41,116 nucleotides of DNA from Microbacterium sp. (GTDB taxonomy: Bacteria > Actinomycetota > Actinomycetes > Actinomycetales > Microbacteriaceae), in NCBI GenBank assembly GCA_029239635.1, contig JARBUN010000009.1:1-41116 (forward strand), read 5' to 3'. A program made the translations under genes and the position numbers. The stretch's first letter is position 1, and each line of letters begins with the position of its first letter. Shown here piece by piece: positions 15,673-24,557 of this stretch. Under the pieces are notes generated by a model. The model saw nothing but the letters and a program-made list of their open reading frames with translations. It ran no database searches and was not told the origin of the DNA.

Positions 15673-15678
15673 GCTGGC

Positions 15679-16845
15679 ATGCGCGAGAACGTCCGCCGGG
15701 TGCGGCGCCCGGCCCTCGGCGGCGCCCCGGCGTTCGACCTGAGCTACGTGCGCTCCGGGCCGCGCGGGGCGACGCCCGTGCTCGTGATCCCGGGCGGTCC
15801 GGGGCTCGCCTCGGTGCTGCCGTATCGCGGCCTCCGACGCTGGGCGGCGCGCGGCGGGCTCGACCTGATCATGGTCGAGCACCGCGGCGTCGGTCGCTCC
15901 CGCAACGACCTCGCCGGCGATCCCCTTCCGCCCGAGGCCATGCGCATCACGGCGGTGCTCGACGACCTCGCCGCGGTCCTCGACGCCGAAGGCGTCGATC
16001 GCGCGGTGATCGTCGGCTCGTCGTACGGGAGTTACCTCGCCATGGCGTTCGGGGCTCGGCATCCGGAGCGGGTCCGGGCCATGCTGCTCGACTCCGCCCT
16101 GCAGTCGGCGCACGACATCGATCTGGAGCGTGCGTGCCTCCGGCAGTTGTTCTGGGATGCCGACGACGACATGGCGCGCGGGGTGAAGCGCCTCGTGTCC
16201 GCCGGGGTCTCGGAGCGGGTCGTGCTCGACATCGTCCGCGCCGCCTACGAGCTCGGCGGAACCGACCTCGTGCACCCCCTCGTGCGGCATCGGCCCGGCT
16301 TCGCGTGGCGCGCGCTCGGCGCCTACGCCACCCGCGACGCCGAGATCGCCCGGTTCCCCGGCATCTACGAGTTCGACCTCGTGGGCACGATCGCCTTCCG
16401 GGAGCTGGGGTACGGAGGCACCCCCGACGGGCATCCGCTCGACCCCGCGCGCACCTACCTCCCGCTCGCGCCCCGGTACCCCGGCTTCGTCGGCGAGCCG
16501 TACGACCTCGTGGAGGCGGTGCGCTCCTTCGACTGGCCGCTCGTGGTGCTGTCGGGCGACCGTGACCTGCGCACTCCGCCGGCGATCGCCGAGCGCGTGG
16601 TCGCGGCGGCACCGGATGCCACCCTCGTGCGCATCCACAACGGCCACAGCGCTCTCGACACCCACCCGATGGCCCTGCTGAACGCCATCCGTCGGTTGGT
16701 TCGGGGCCAGCAGGATCGCCTGCCCGGCGACGAGCCCGCTCTCGATCGCCTGCCCCGGAAGGGCCTGTCGGCCGCGTTCCCGGGCCTGCTGCTGCACGTG
16801 GCGCGCCTCGACGCCCTGCTCCGCCGTCGCGTGCTGCGCCGCTGA
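15679..16845 (+). CDS. Alpha/beta hydrolase, proline iminopeptidase-like
   Basis: 388 residues. It has the oxyanion motif PGGPGLASVLPYRG (38-51), MVEHRGVGRS (65-74), the nucleophile elbow GSSYGSY (Ser115), a helical cap (about 135-250), the acid in VLSGDRDLRTP and the His in IHNGHSALD. The HGGPG-like motif together with the cap places it near the S33 proline iminopeptidases. About 50 extra residues at the C-terminus are basic and unassigned. The substrate could be a peptide or an ester. It is downstream of the MmyB regulator by 49 bases but has its own leaderless-type -10 box. Confidence 0.85.
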   Translation: MRENVRRVRRPALGGAPAFDLSYVRSGPRGATPVLVIPGGPGLASVLPYRGLRRWAARGGLDLIMVEHRGVGRSRNDLAGDPLPPEAMRITAVLDDLAAVLDAEGVDRAVIVGSSYGSYLAMAFGARHPERVRAMLLDSALQSAHDIDLERACLRQLFWDADDDMARGVKRLVSAGVSERVVLDIVRAAYELGGTDLVHPLVRHRPGFAWRALGAYATRDAEIARFPGIYEFDLVGTIAFRELGYGGTPDGHPLDPARTYLPLAPRYPGFVGEPYDLVEAVRSFDWPLVVLSGDRDLRTPPAIAERVVAAAPDATLVRIHNGHSALDTHPMALLNAIRRLVRGQQDRLPGDEPALDRLPRKGLSAAFPGLLLHVARLDALLRRRVLRR

Positions 16846-16971
16846 TCCGGGACGGCGGGGCGCGGCATCCGGATGCCGTCCGTGACGTGCGTGGCTGGGC
16901 CGTCCTGCCCGGGACCGGCGACCGTGTCAAGGATCTGGCCCGATCCGACCACACCGCACAAGCTGGCGCGC

Positions 16972-18018
16972 GTGACCGACGGCGACCATCCCCCCTTCCC
17001 CCTGCTGCTCGCGCCCGATACGGCCGGCCTCGAAGACGTGCTCGCGGCGCTGAGGGGAGCGGATGCCGTCGACGACCTCGGCACCGATGTTCCCGCCACG
17101 CTCGCCTGGGTGACGGGCTTCGCCCGGCCTTCCTCGCTGGCGGCGACCTGGGAGCTGCTGGCCTCGGTCGCCGCGCGCGACGTCGCCGCGGCCCGGATGC
17201 TGGAGCCGCACCTCGACGCGCTCGCGATCCTCGACGAAGCCGCCGCGGCCGGCTTCGCGCCGATGCTCGACACGAGCGGGTCATGGGGGGTCTTCGCCGC
17301 CGAGGGACCGGGGATGCGGCTCGAAGCGACACAGGATGCCGGAACCTGGACGCTGCGCGGCACGAAACCCTGGTGCTCGCTCGCCGCCGACCTCGACCGT
17401 GCGCTGGTGACCGCCTGGGTCGACGACGAGCGCCGGCAGCTCTTCGCGCTCGACCTGCGCGACCCGGCCGTGACGGCGCGCTCGGGACCGTGGCACGCCC
17501 GCGGACTCGATCGCGTCGTCAGCGCACCGATCGACGTCGACGGCGCTCCGGCCGTCCCGGTGGGGGAGGCCGGGTGGTACCTGCGCCGCCCGGGGTTCGC
17601 GCACGGCGGCGTGGGCGTCGCGGCGTGCTGGTGGGGCGGCGCCGTTCCCCTGCGCGACGCGCTCGCCGCGGCGGCGGCGGGGGAACGCGCCGACCAGCTC
17701 TCCCGCGTGCACCTCGCCCGCGCCGACGTGGCCCTGTGGGCCGCGCGGGCCGTGCTCGTCGAGACCGCGACGGTGTTCGGCGCCGGGGGGTCGGCATCCC
17801 AGGGCCTGCGGGCGAACCGTGCGCGCACCGTCGTCGCCGACGCGGTCGAGACGGTCGTCGCCGAGTCGGCGCGCGCCCTCGGCCCCGCCCCGCTCGTCGC
17901 CGACGAGGCGCACGCCCGCCGGGTCGCGGATCTGCAGGTCTACGTCCGGCAGCACCACGCCGATCGTGACCTCGCGAGGATCGGCGCCGACATCGCGGCG
18001 GGAAACGCCGCATGGTGA
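16972..18018 (+). CDS. Acyl-CoA dehydrogenase-like protein
   Basis: 348 residues with the acyl-CoA dehydrogenase fold: a helical N-terminal half, then the FAD-contact beta domain at about 100-190 (GSWGVFAAEGPGMRLEATQDAGTWTLRGTKPWCSLAADLDRALVTA), and a helical C-terminus with a VYVRQHHADRDLARIG ending typical of the family. It is shorter than catalytic members, and the usual active-site Glu is not evident. The GTG at 16972 is the most plausible start, but an ATG at 16873 is in frame, so the N-terminus is uncertain. Its stop overlaps the next gene by 7 bases. It opens the PIG-L/NodS/glycosyltransferase cassette and presumably oxidises or binds an acyl or polyketide-like substrate made there. 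Confidence 0.78.
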   Translation: MTDGDHPPFPLLLAPDTAGLEDVLAALRGADAVDDLGTDVPATLAWVTGFARPSSLAATWELLASVAARDVAAARMLEPHLDALAILDEAAAAGFAPMLDTSGSWGVFAAEGPGMRLEATQDAGTWTLRGTKPWCSLAADLDRALVTAWVDDERRQLFALDLRDPAVTARSGPWHARGLDRVVSAPIDVDGAPAVPVGEAGWYLRRPGFAHGGVGVAACWWGGAVPLRDALAAAAAGERADQLSRVHLARADVALWAARAVLVETATVFGAGGSASQGLRANRARTVVADAVETVVAESARALGPAPLVADEAHARRVADLQVYVRQHHADRDLARIGADIAAGNAAW

Positions 18019-19406
18019 GCTTCGACCACCGCGACCCCGGCACCCCCGAGGACGTCTGGACCGCCGCCCTCGCCCGCGACCTCCCCGTCCTCGACCTCGA
18101 CGTCGATCAGGTGATCGTGGTGGCCGCGCACCCCGACGACGAGAGCCTCGGAGCGGCGGGACTCCTCGCCATCGCCGCGGCGCGCGGCATCCCGATCGCC
18201 CTCATCGTCGTGACCGACGGAGAGGGCTCGCACCCCGATTCGCCCACCCACACTCCCGCGGCCCTGGCGGTGCGCCGCCGCCGCGAGCTGCTCGCCGCGA
18301 CCGGGATCCTCGGCCTGGCGGAGCCGCCGATCTTCCTCGGCCTGCCCGACGGCCGCACGGACGAGCACCGGGATGCCATCTCCGCGGCCCTCCGCGACGC
18401 CCTCGACCACGCGGGGCGGCAGCGCGTGCTCGTGCTCTCGCCGTGGCGCGGCGACGGGCACCGCGATCACCGCGTGGTGGGCGAGATCGTCGAGCAGGTC
18501 TGCGCCGCGCGCGCCCTCGAGCAGCGCTCCGGCACGGTCCGCTCGCGCGCGTTTCCCATCTGGCTGTGGCATTGGGGCGCCCCGGACGACGTGCCGTGGG
18601 AGCAGGCCGAGCGCCTGCCGCTCAGCCCGGAGATCCAGGATGCCAAGACCCGCGCGCTCGCCGCGCACACGAGCCAGATCCTCCCGCTGTCCACCGCGCC
18701 CGGCGACGAGGAGATGATCCACGCCCGCATGCGCGCGCACTTCACCCGAGACGTCGAGGTGTTCTTCGCTCCCGACGCGACCCCGACCGCCGGCAGCGTC
18801 GGGAGCGTCGGTCAGGAGTACTTCGACGACATGTACGCCCGCCACGACGATCCCTGGGGCTTCGATTCGCGCTGGTACGAGCAGCGCAAGCGAGCGGTCC
18901 TGCTCGCCGCTCTGCCCCGACAGCGGTACCGCGCGACGTTCGAGGCGGGGTGCTCGACGGGGGCGCTGACCGCAGCCCTGGCGGAGCGGAGCGATCGGGT
19001 GCTCGCGGTCGACCTCGCCCCCGCCGCCCTCGACCGGGCCCGGGCGCGCGTGGCGGCCCGGGAGCACGTCGAGCTGCGCCGCGCGACGCTCCCCGGCGAC
19101 TGGCCCGAGGGCGCGTTCGACCTCGTCGTGCTGTCGGAGGTGGCGTACTACTGGGCCGGTCCCGACCTCGACCGCGGTCTCACCGCGAGCGTCGGCTCGT
19201 TGAGCGAGGACGGTCATCTCGTGGCCTGTCACTGGCGGCATCCGGTCGCCGAGTACCCGCGGACCGGTGACGAGGTGCACGACGCGCTCGCCGCGCGTCC
19301 CGATCTGGTGCGGCTCGTCCGGCACGAGGAGGAGGACTTCGTGCTCGAGGTCTTCGCCCGCCCGGGGGCGCGGTCGGTGGCGGCCGAGGCGGGGCTTCTC
19401 GCGTGA
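18012..19406 (+). CDS. Bifunctional PIG-L deacetylase / NodS-like SAM methyltransferase
   Basis: 464 residues, two enzymes in one chain. Residues 30-255 are a PIG-L (LmbE) zinc N-deacetylase with AHPDDE (39-44) and the third zinc ligand region GHRDHRVVG (149-157). Residues 267-445 are a class I methyltransferase of NodS type: YFDDMYARHDDPWGFDSRWYEQRK, the SAM-binding FEAGCSTGALT (310-320), and FDLVVLSEVAYYW. NodS proteins N-methylate deacetylated chitooligosaccharides, so the pair suggests deacetylation of an N-acetyl sugar followed by N-methylation; this is inference. It overlaps both neighbours (7 bases upstream, GTGA downstream). Confidence 0.9.
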   Translation: MVSFDHRDPGTPEDVWTAALARDLPVLDLDVDQVIVVAAHPDDESLGAAGLLAIAAARGIPIALIVVTDGEGSHPDSPTHTPAALAVRRRRELLAATGILGLAEPPIFLGLPDGRTDEHRDAISAALRDALDHAGRQRVLVLSPWRGDGHRDHRVVGEIVEQVCAARALEQRSGTVRSRAFPIWLWHWGAPDDVPWEQAERLPLSPEIQDAKTRALAAHTSQILPLSTAPGDEEMIHARMRAHFTRDVEVFFAPDATPTAGSVGSVGQEYFDDMYARHDDPWGFDSRWYEQRKRAVLLAALPRQRYRATFEAGCSTGALTAALAERSDRVLAVDLAPAALDRARARVAAREHVELRRATLPGDWPEGAFDLVVLSEVAYYWAGPDLDRGLTASVGSLSEDGHLVACHWRHPVAEYPRTGDEVHDALAARPDLVRLVRHEEEDFVLEVFARPGARSVAAEAGLLA

Positions 19407-20122
19407 GGGCGGTGGCGGTGGTGATCCCCGCGCACGACGAGGAGGCGCTGATCGGGCGCTGCCTCGCCGCGGTGACCCGCGCGGTAGCGCGCGCCCGCGA
19501 GCGGGAGCCGGGTCTCGTCGCGACCGTCGTGGTCGTGCTCGACGCCTGCACCGACACGACCGCCCCGCAGGTGCGGCGTTGGCCGGTGGACGTGCTCGAG
19601 ATCTCGGCACGGAACGTCGGCACCGCCCGGCGCGTCGGCATCGCGCACGCGCTGGCGTCCCTCGGTTCGGCGCCGGAGGGCACGTGGATCGCGATGACGG
19701 ATGCCGACACGCTCGTGCCCCGGGACTGGGTCACCCACCAGCTCGACCTGATGGATGCCGGGATCGACCTCGTCCTCGGAACGGTCCGCCCCGACTTCGC
19801 CGACCTCAGCGCCCGCCACGCGGCGTACTGGCGCGCGACGCACCCGCGCGGTCGGCCGCCGGGCAACGTGCACGGGGCCAATCTCGGCGTGCGGGCGAGC
19901 ACCTACGCCGAAGCCGGCGGCATCCGGGATCTCATCGAGCACGAGGATGTCGCGCTCGTTCGCGCGGTGCGCGCCCTCGGCGCGCGCGAACACGCCAGCG
20001 ACGTGCACGAGGTCGAGACCTCGGGGCGCTTCACGGGGAGGACTCCGGGCGGGTATGCCGCGTTCCTCCGGCGCGTGCACGCCTGGGTCGACGCGGAACC
20101 GCTCGCCGCTCCCGGCGCCTGA
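19403..20122 (+). CDS. Family 2 glycosyltransferase
   Basis: 239 residues, a soluble GT-A fold. It has AVVIPAHDEEALIGRCL (5-21), VVVLDACTDTTA (44-54), the metal-binding DAD (100-102) in AMTDADTLVPRDWV, and an acceptor-side NVHGANLGVRASTYAEAGG plus EHEDVALVRAV. There is no membrane helix. The GTG start overlaps the preceding stop (GTGA). As last gene of the cassette it would transfer a sugar to, or build, the molecule handled by the deacetylase/methyltransferase. Donor and acceptor are unknown. Confidence 0.9.
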   Translation: MRAVAVVIPAHDEEALIGRCLAAVTRAVARAREREPGLVATVVVVLDACTDTTAPQVRRWPVDVLEISARNVGTARRVGIAHALASLGSAPEGTWIAMTDADTLVPRDWVTHQLDLMDAGIDLVLGTVRPDFADLSARHAAYWRATHPRGRPPGNVHGANLGVRASTYAEAGGIRDLIEHEDVALVRAVRALGAREHASDVHEVETSGRFTGRTPGGYAAFLRRVHAWVDAEPLAAPGA

Positions 20123-20208
20123 CCCATCGACGGGGGGTTCGTCAACCACCTCGGCTGCGCCAGGTGGTCCGCGCAGACTGGCTGTCCCCCGGAATGAGAG
20201 GCACCACC

Positions 20209-21390
20209 ATGAAGGCACTGACCTGGCAGGGCACGCGCAACGTGAGCGTCGAGGAGGTCCCCGACCCCGAAATCCTCGAGCCGACCGACGCGATCGTCAA
20301 GATCACCTCGACCGCGATCTGCGGCTCCGACCTGCACCTGTACGAGCTCTTCGGACCCTTCATCGACAAGGGCGACGTGCTCGGCCACGAGCCGATGGGC
20401 GTGGTCGTCGAGGTCGGCTCGGCCGTGACGAACCTCGCCGTGGGCGACCGGATCGTCGTGCCGTTCAACATCTCGTGCGGCCACTGCTTCATGTGCCGTC
20501 GCGGACTGCAGTCGCAGTGCGAGACGACGCAGGTGCGCGAGTACGGCAGCGGTGCCGCCCTCTTCGGGTACACCAAGCTCTACGGCCAGGTGCCGGGCGG
20601 TCAGGCGGAGTACCTGCGCGTGCCGCTGGCCGACTACAACCACATCCGCGTCGGCGACGACCTGCCCGACGACCGCTACCTCTTCCTCAGCGACATCGTG
20701 CCCACGGCGTGGCAGGGCGTGCAGTACGCCAACGTCCCCGAGGGTGGCACGCTCGCGGTGATGGGCCTCGGCCCCGTCGGACAGTTCGCCGCCCGCATCG
20801 GCGTGCACCTGGGCTACAGGGTGCTGGCGATCGAGCCCGAGCCCGAGCGGCGCGCGATGGCCGAGCGCCACGGCATCCTGACGTACGACCTCACCGACAC
20901 GGTCGTCGACGAGCTCGTCGACCTCACCGAGGGGCGCGGCGCCGACGGCGTCGTGGATGCCGTCGGCATGGAGGCCCACGGCAACGGGGCGATCAAGCTC
21001 GCGCAGAACGCGGTCGGTCTGCTCCCCGATGCCCTCGCGCAGAAGCTCATGGACAAGGCGGGGCTCGACCGTCTCGCCGCGGTCTACGCCTCGATCGACC
21101 TCGTGCGTCGCGGCGGCACGGTGTCGCTGAGCGGGGTGTACGCCGGTGAGGCCGACATCCTGCCGATGAAGACGATGTTCGACAAGCAACTGAACCTGCG
21201 CATGGGCCAGTGCAACGTCAAGCGATGGATCGACGACCTGCTCCCGCTCGTCGAAGACCCCGCCGACCCGCTCGGCGTGATGGACCTCGTCACCCACCAC
21301 GCCCCGCTCGAGGACGCTCCCCGCCTCTACGAGACCTTCCAGAAGAAGGAGGACGACTGCATCAAGGTGGTCCTCCGCCCCGGTGCCTGA
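20209..21390 (+). CDS. Zinc-dependent alcohol dehydrogenase
   Basis: 393 residues, medium-chain dehydrogenase. Catalytic zinc ligands are C38 (AICGSDLHLY), H60-E61 (LGHEPMG); the structural zinc has C90, C93, C96 and C104 in SCGHCFMCRRGLQSQC. The Rossmann GLGPVGQFAARIG follows, with E at the end of its second strand (AIEPEPERR), which fits NAD. The 20-residue insertion after GMEAHGNGA resembles the glutathione-independent formaldehyde dehydrogenase branch. GAGAGG lies 7 bases before the ATG at 20209; another ATG at 20194 has no ribosome site. It has its own 86-base upstream gap and probably is not part of the preceding cassette. Confidence 0.9.
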   Translation: MKALTWQGTRNVSVEEVPDPEILEPTDAIVKITSTAICGSDLHLYELFGPFIDKGDVLGHEPMGVVVEVGSAVTNLAVGDRIVVPFNISCGHCFMCRRGLQSQCETTQVREYGSGAALFGYTKLYGQVPGGQAEYLRVPLADYNHIRVGDDLPDDRYLFLSDIVPTAWQGVQYANVPEGGTLAVMGLGPVGQFAARIGVHLGYRVLAIEPEPERRAMAERHGILTYDLTDTVVDELVDLTEGRGADGVVDAVGMEAHGNGAIKLAQNAVGLLPDALAQKLMDKAGLDRLAAVYASIDLVRRGGTVSLSGVYAGEADILPMKTMFDKQLNLRMGQCNVKRWIDDLLPLVEDPADPLGVMDLVTHHAPLEDAPRLYETFQKKEDDCIKVVLRPGA

Positions 21391-21436
21391 CGGCCGGTGC
21401 GGCCGCGGTCGGCCGGAGACTCCGGATGCCGAAGGG

Positions 21437-22660
21437 TCAGGCGCGGCCCGCGTGCACGGCCTCGAGGGCCTCGGCATCCGCGTCGCTCATGCCCTCGATC
21501 GGCTCGCCGTTCCAGACGATGTCGTCGCCGAGCGCCGCGAGGATCTCTTTGCGGTCGCCGTGGGAGATCTTCGCGCCGTGCACGATCGTGGCCGGGCTCC
21601 AGAGCATCGCCGCGCCGTCCCACCAGCCGGCTCCCACATCGCGCACGTGCAGCAGGTCGTGCAGGGTCTTCGGGAGGTGCGACAGCGGCTCGGTGAAGGC
21701 GTCCGCGAGCACGGCGAGCGTGATCTGGCGCTCGGTGCCGGGGATCGCGACCACCGGTTCGGCGAGTTCGCCCTGGATGGCCTTCGACACGTCCTCGGCC
21801 TCGAGCATGATCACGCCGTTCGTCGGGCGCGGGTTGCACTCGATGATCTTGTAGTCGGGGGCCGCCTCGGTGCCGTGGTCGACGAAGTCGAACGAGATCT
21901 GGCCGGTGAAACCCGGGTCCAGGGTGTCGACCAGCTGCTGGGTGTAGCGCAGGGTGTCGGTGCTGTCGATGGCGATGAACGCGATCGCCGTCGAGTGCGC
22001 CCACTGCTCGGCGGCCTTGTACGTCGTGTGCGCCTGGACCGTGCCGTCGACGACGACGCTGTAGGTGCAGATCATGGGGCCGTCGACGAACGGCTGCACG
22101 AGCCACGGCTGCTCGACGGTCGGCACGCACTCCTCGACGGGGATCTTCCCGGCGAGGGGGCCCGTGTTCGTGAGCAGGCCCACGCCGCCGCGCGAGAACG
22201 CCGCACGGGCGAAGTAGCGGGGGAAGCTCTCGATCGCGGTGCGCAGCTCTTCGGGAGAGGTGACGATGACCGTCTCGGGGATGGGCACCCCGGCATCCTG
22301 AGCCAGCCGCTGGAAGCTCGCCTTGTCGTGAAGGCGGGCGAGGTCGGCGAAGCTCCCGGAGAACAGGCGGACGCCGGCGGGGAGATCGGCCACGCGCGCG
22401 GCGAGGTAGAAGACCTCCTCGAACGTGGGGATGATGAGGTCGATGTCGTGCTTGTCGACGAAGTCGCTCACCGTCGCGATGAAGGCGTCGGTCTCGAAGC
22501 GCGGCGACGGGGTGGCGAGATGCCCGGCGAGGAAGCGCGAGTGGTTGCCCACCGCTCCGTCGTAGGTGTCGCTCGCGAAGACCGTGTGGCCGACGCTCCC
22601 GAGCTTGCGGATGAGGTCGAGAGCGAACGTGTTGCGGGAACTGGTGACGAGCACGCGCAT
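21437..22660 (-). CDS. ATP-grasp family ligase
   Basis: 407 residues. It starts MRVLVTSSRNTFALDLIRKLG with a pre-ATP-grasp Rossmann domain, then LIIPTFEEVFYLAA, the HDKASFQRLAQDAGVPIPETV entry to the ATP-grasp fold (from about 111), an FARAAFSRGG loop, and the metal-binding IIECNPRPTNGVIM near 290. This is the carbamoyl-phosphate-synthase-like/biotin-carboxylase type used to join a carboxylate to an amine. The ATG at 22658-22660 is chosen by homology; the frame stays open upstream. It is divergent from the circularly permuted ATP-grasp operon with 118 bases between, so the two may be co-regulated. The substrate is unknown. Confidence 0.85.
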   Translation of the reverse strand: MRVLVTSSRNTFALDLIRKLGSVGHTVFASDTYDGAVGNHSRFLAGHLATPSPRFETDAFIATVSDFVDKHDIDLIIPTFEEVFYLAARVADLPAGVRLFSGSFADLARLHDKASFQRLAQDAGVPIPETVIVTSPEELRTAIESFPRYFARAAFSRGGVGLLTNTGPLAGKIPVEECVPTVEQPWLVQPFVDGPMICTYSVVVDGTVQAHTTYKAAEQWAHSTAIAFIAIDSTDTLRYTQQLVDTLDPGFTGQISFDFVDHGTEAAPDYKIIECNPRPTNGVIMLEAEDVSKAIQGELAEPVVAIPGTERQITLAVLADAFTEPLSHLPKTLHDLLHVRDVGAGWWDGAAMLWSPATIVHGAKISHGDRKEILAALGDDIVWNGEPIEGMSDADAEALEAVHAGRA

Positions 22661-22766
22661 GGAGGCACCCTTGGTCGTGGCGGCAGACGTAGGCGTCACT
22701 CTATCCATCCGCTGTGCCCTTGCGGCAGACGGCGGTGGGGAAACGTGTCGGCAACACGGCCCTGAG

Positions 22767-22772
22767 TAGAGT
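22767..22772 (+). promoter_or_regulatory. Candidate -10 box, leaderless ATP-grasp transcript
   Basis: TAGAGT is followed by 6 bases and the ATG at 22779, with TGTCGG 16 bases upstream as a poor -35. No ribosome site precedes the ATG. On the other strand another TAGAGT (22698-22703) could serve the divergent ligase gene. Confidence 0.5.
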
Positions 22773-22778
22773 CGTCGC

Positions 22779-24557
22779 ATGGGTGACCTGTTCGACGGCT
22801 ACGGCTCCACGCTGGCGCCGCGCAAGACCGCTTCCGGCATCCCGGCCTACGACGAGATGTTCGGCAGTCCGGCGGGCCCGGGCGATGCCGCACCCTCGCG
22901 AGAGGCGTATCGGGAGCTGTACCAGACGCTCGCCAAGATGACGCAGGAAGAGCTGCGCGGTCGGACCGAGTCCCTCGCCAGCTCGTACCTCGCGCAGGGC
23001 GTGACGTTCGACTTCGCCGGCGAGGAACGGCCCTTCCCGCTCGACGCGGTGCCCCGCGTCATCGCGTACGACGAGTGGTCCCGGATCGAGGCGGGCGTGA
23101 AACAGCGCGTCCGCGCGCTCGAGGCCTTCCTCGACGACGCCTACGGCAATCAGCACTGCGTGCGCGACGGCATCCTGCCCGCCGGTCTCATCTCGTCGTC
23201 GCAGTACTTCTATCGCCAGGCGGCCGGCATCCGCAGCGCCAACGGCGTGCGCATCCAGGTCTCGGGGATCGACCTCATCCGCGACGAGCACGGCGAGATG
23301 CGTGTGCTCGAAGACAACGTGCGCGTGCCCTCGGGCGTCTCGTACGTCATCTCGAACCGTCGCGTCATGGCGCAGACCCTGCCCGAGCTGTTCGTCTCGA
23401 TGCGGGTGCGCCCGGTCGGCGACTACCCCAACAAGCTGCTCGCCGCCCTCCGCGCGTCGGCCCCGCCCGGGATCGACGACCCGAACATCGTCGTGCTCAC
23501 CCCGGGTGTCTACAACTCGGCCTACTTCGAGCACACGCTGCTCGCGCGCCTCATGGGCGTCGAGCTCGTCGAGGGCCGTGACCTGCTCTGCATCGGCGGC
23601 AAGGTGTTCATGCGCACCACCCGCGGGCCGCAGCGCGTGGACGTGATCTACCGCCGCGTCGACGACGACTTCCTCGACCCGCTGCAGTTCCGCGCCGACT
23701 CGATGCTGGGTGCTCCCGGCCTCATGCTCGCCGCGCGCCTCGGCAACGTCACGATCGCCAACGCGGTCGGCAACGGCGTCGCCGACGACAAGCTGCTCTA
23801 CACCTACGTGCCCGACCTCATCCGGTACTACCTGGCCGAGGAACCGATCCTCAAGAACGTCGACACCTGGCGCCTCGAGGATCCGGGCGCCCTCGAAGAG
23901 GTGCTCGACCGCCTGCCCGAACTGGTGGTCAAGCCCGTCGACGGGTCCGGGGGCAAGGGACTGGTCGTGGGACCGGATGCCTCGCCCGCCGAGCTCGACG
24001 CGCTCCGCAAGCGCCTGCTCGCCGACCCCCGCGGGTGGATCGCGCAACCGGTCGTCATGCTCTCGACCATCCCGACGCTGGTGGAGGACGGGATGCGTCC
24101 GCGCCACGCCGACCTGCGTCCCTTCGCCGTGAACGACGGCGACGACATCTGGGTGCTGCCCGGCGGCCTCACGCGGGTCGCGCTCCCCGAGGGGCAGCTC
24201 GTCGTGAACTCCAGCCAGGGCGGCGGGTCCAAGGACACGTGGGTCGTCGGCGGTTCCGCCCCCTCGCACGTCGAGTACGGCCAAGGCCAGGGCGTCTCGG
24301 GTCTCGTCGCCGATCAGGCGGCGGTGACGGAGTCGATCCCGATCATCTACGACGGCCAGCCGGCTCCCGCCACCGCTCCCCGCGATCCGCGCGCGGGCGG
24401 TCGCGAGCAGCAGGAACAGCAGCAGCAGGACGCCGCCGTGGAGCACGGCCCGCAGGCCGAGCAGCAGCAGCAACAGGCCGAGCGACGGGTCCCGGACCCT
24501 TCGACGAGCTCAGGGTCCTCGACCGGCTCGGGGATCGAGGAGGTCGGGTCATGCTGA
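22779..24557 (+). CDS. Circularly permuted ATP-grasp type 2 protein with low-complexity tail
   Basis: 592 residues; relatives of this COG2308 (DUF404/DUF407) family end near 520. Family marks are YDEMFG (23-28), SRIEAGVKQRVRALEAFLDDAYGNQHC, YFYRQAAGI, DLIRDEHGEMRVLEDNVRVPSGVSYVISNR, and VVKPVDGSGGKGLVVGP (the nucleotide-binding Lys/Gly loop). These are predicted amidoligases that add amino acids to peptides or small molecules. Residues after about 527 are Gln-rich (EQQEQQQQ, EQQQQQAERR) and then encode DPSTSSGS from a palindromic DNA repeat. The stop overlaps the alpha-E gene by 7 bases. Confidence 0.9.
   Translation: MGDLFDGYGSTLAPRKTASGIPAYDEMFGSPAGPGDAAPSREAYRELYQTLAKMTQEELRGRTESLASSYLAQGVTFDFAGEERPFPLDAVPRVIAYDEWSRIEAGVKQRVRALEAFLDDAYGNQHCVRDGILPAGLISSSQYFYRQAAGIRSANGVRIQVSGIDLIRDEHGEMRVLEDNVRVPSGVSYVISNRRVMAQTLPELFVSMRVRPVGDYPNKLLAALRASAPPGIDDPNIVVLTPGVYNSAYFEHTLLARLMGVELVEGRDLLCIGGKVFMRTTRGPQRVDVIYRRVDDDFLDPLQFRADSMLGAPGLMLAARLGNVTIANAVGNGVADDKLLYTYVPDLIRYYLAEEPILKNVDTWRLEDPGALEEVLDRLPELVVKPVDGSGGKGLVVGPDASPAELDALRKRLLADPRGWIAQPVVMLSTIPTLVEDGMRPRHADLRPFAVNDGDDIWVLPGGLTRVALPEGQLVVNSSQGGGSKDTWVVGGSAPSHVEYGQGQGVSGLVADQAAVTESIPIIYDGQPAPATAPRDPRAGGREQQEQQQQDAAVEHGPQAEQQQQQAERRVPDPSTSSGSSTGSGIEEVGSC
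24406..24479 (+). repeat. CAG-rich imperfect repeat tract inside coding sequence
   Basis: Two clusters of CAG/CAA/GAA codons encode the Gln-rich tail of the ATP-grasp protein. Such tracts vary in length between strains. Positions are approximate at the edges. Confidence 0.6.
24494..24518. repeat. Palindromic repeat with CTTCGACGAGCTCAGG core, inside a gene
   Basis: GGACCCT (24494-24500) and AGGGTCC (24512-24518) are perfect arms around TCGACGAGCTC. Elements with this core (CCTTCGACaAGCTCAGG type) are scattered through many GC-rich genomes, normally between genes. Here it is read through in frame as DPSTSSGS near the C-terminus of the ATP-grasp protein. Confidence 0.75.
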
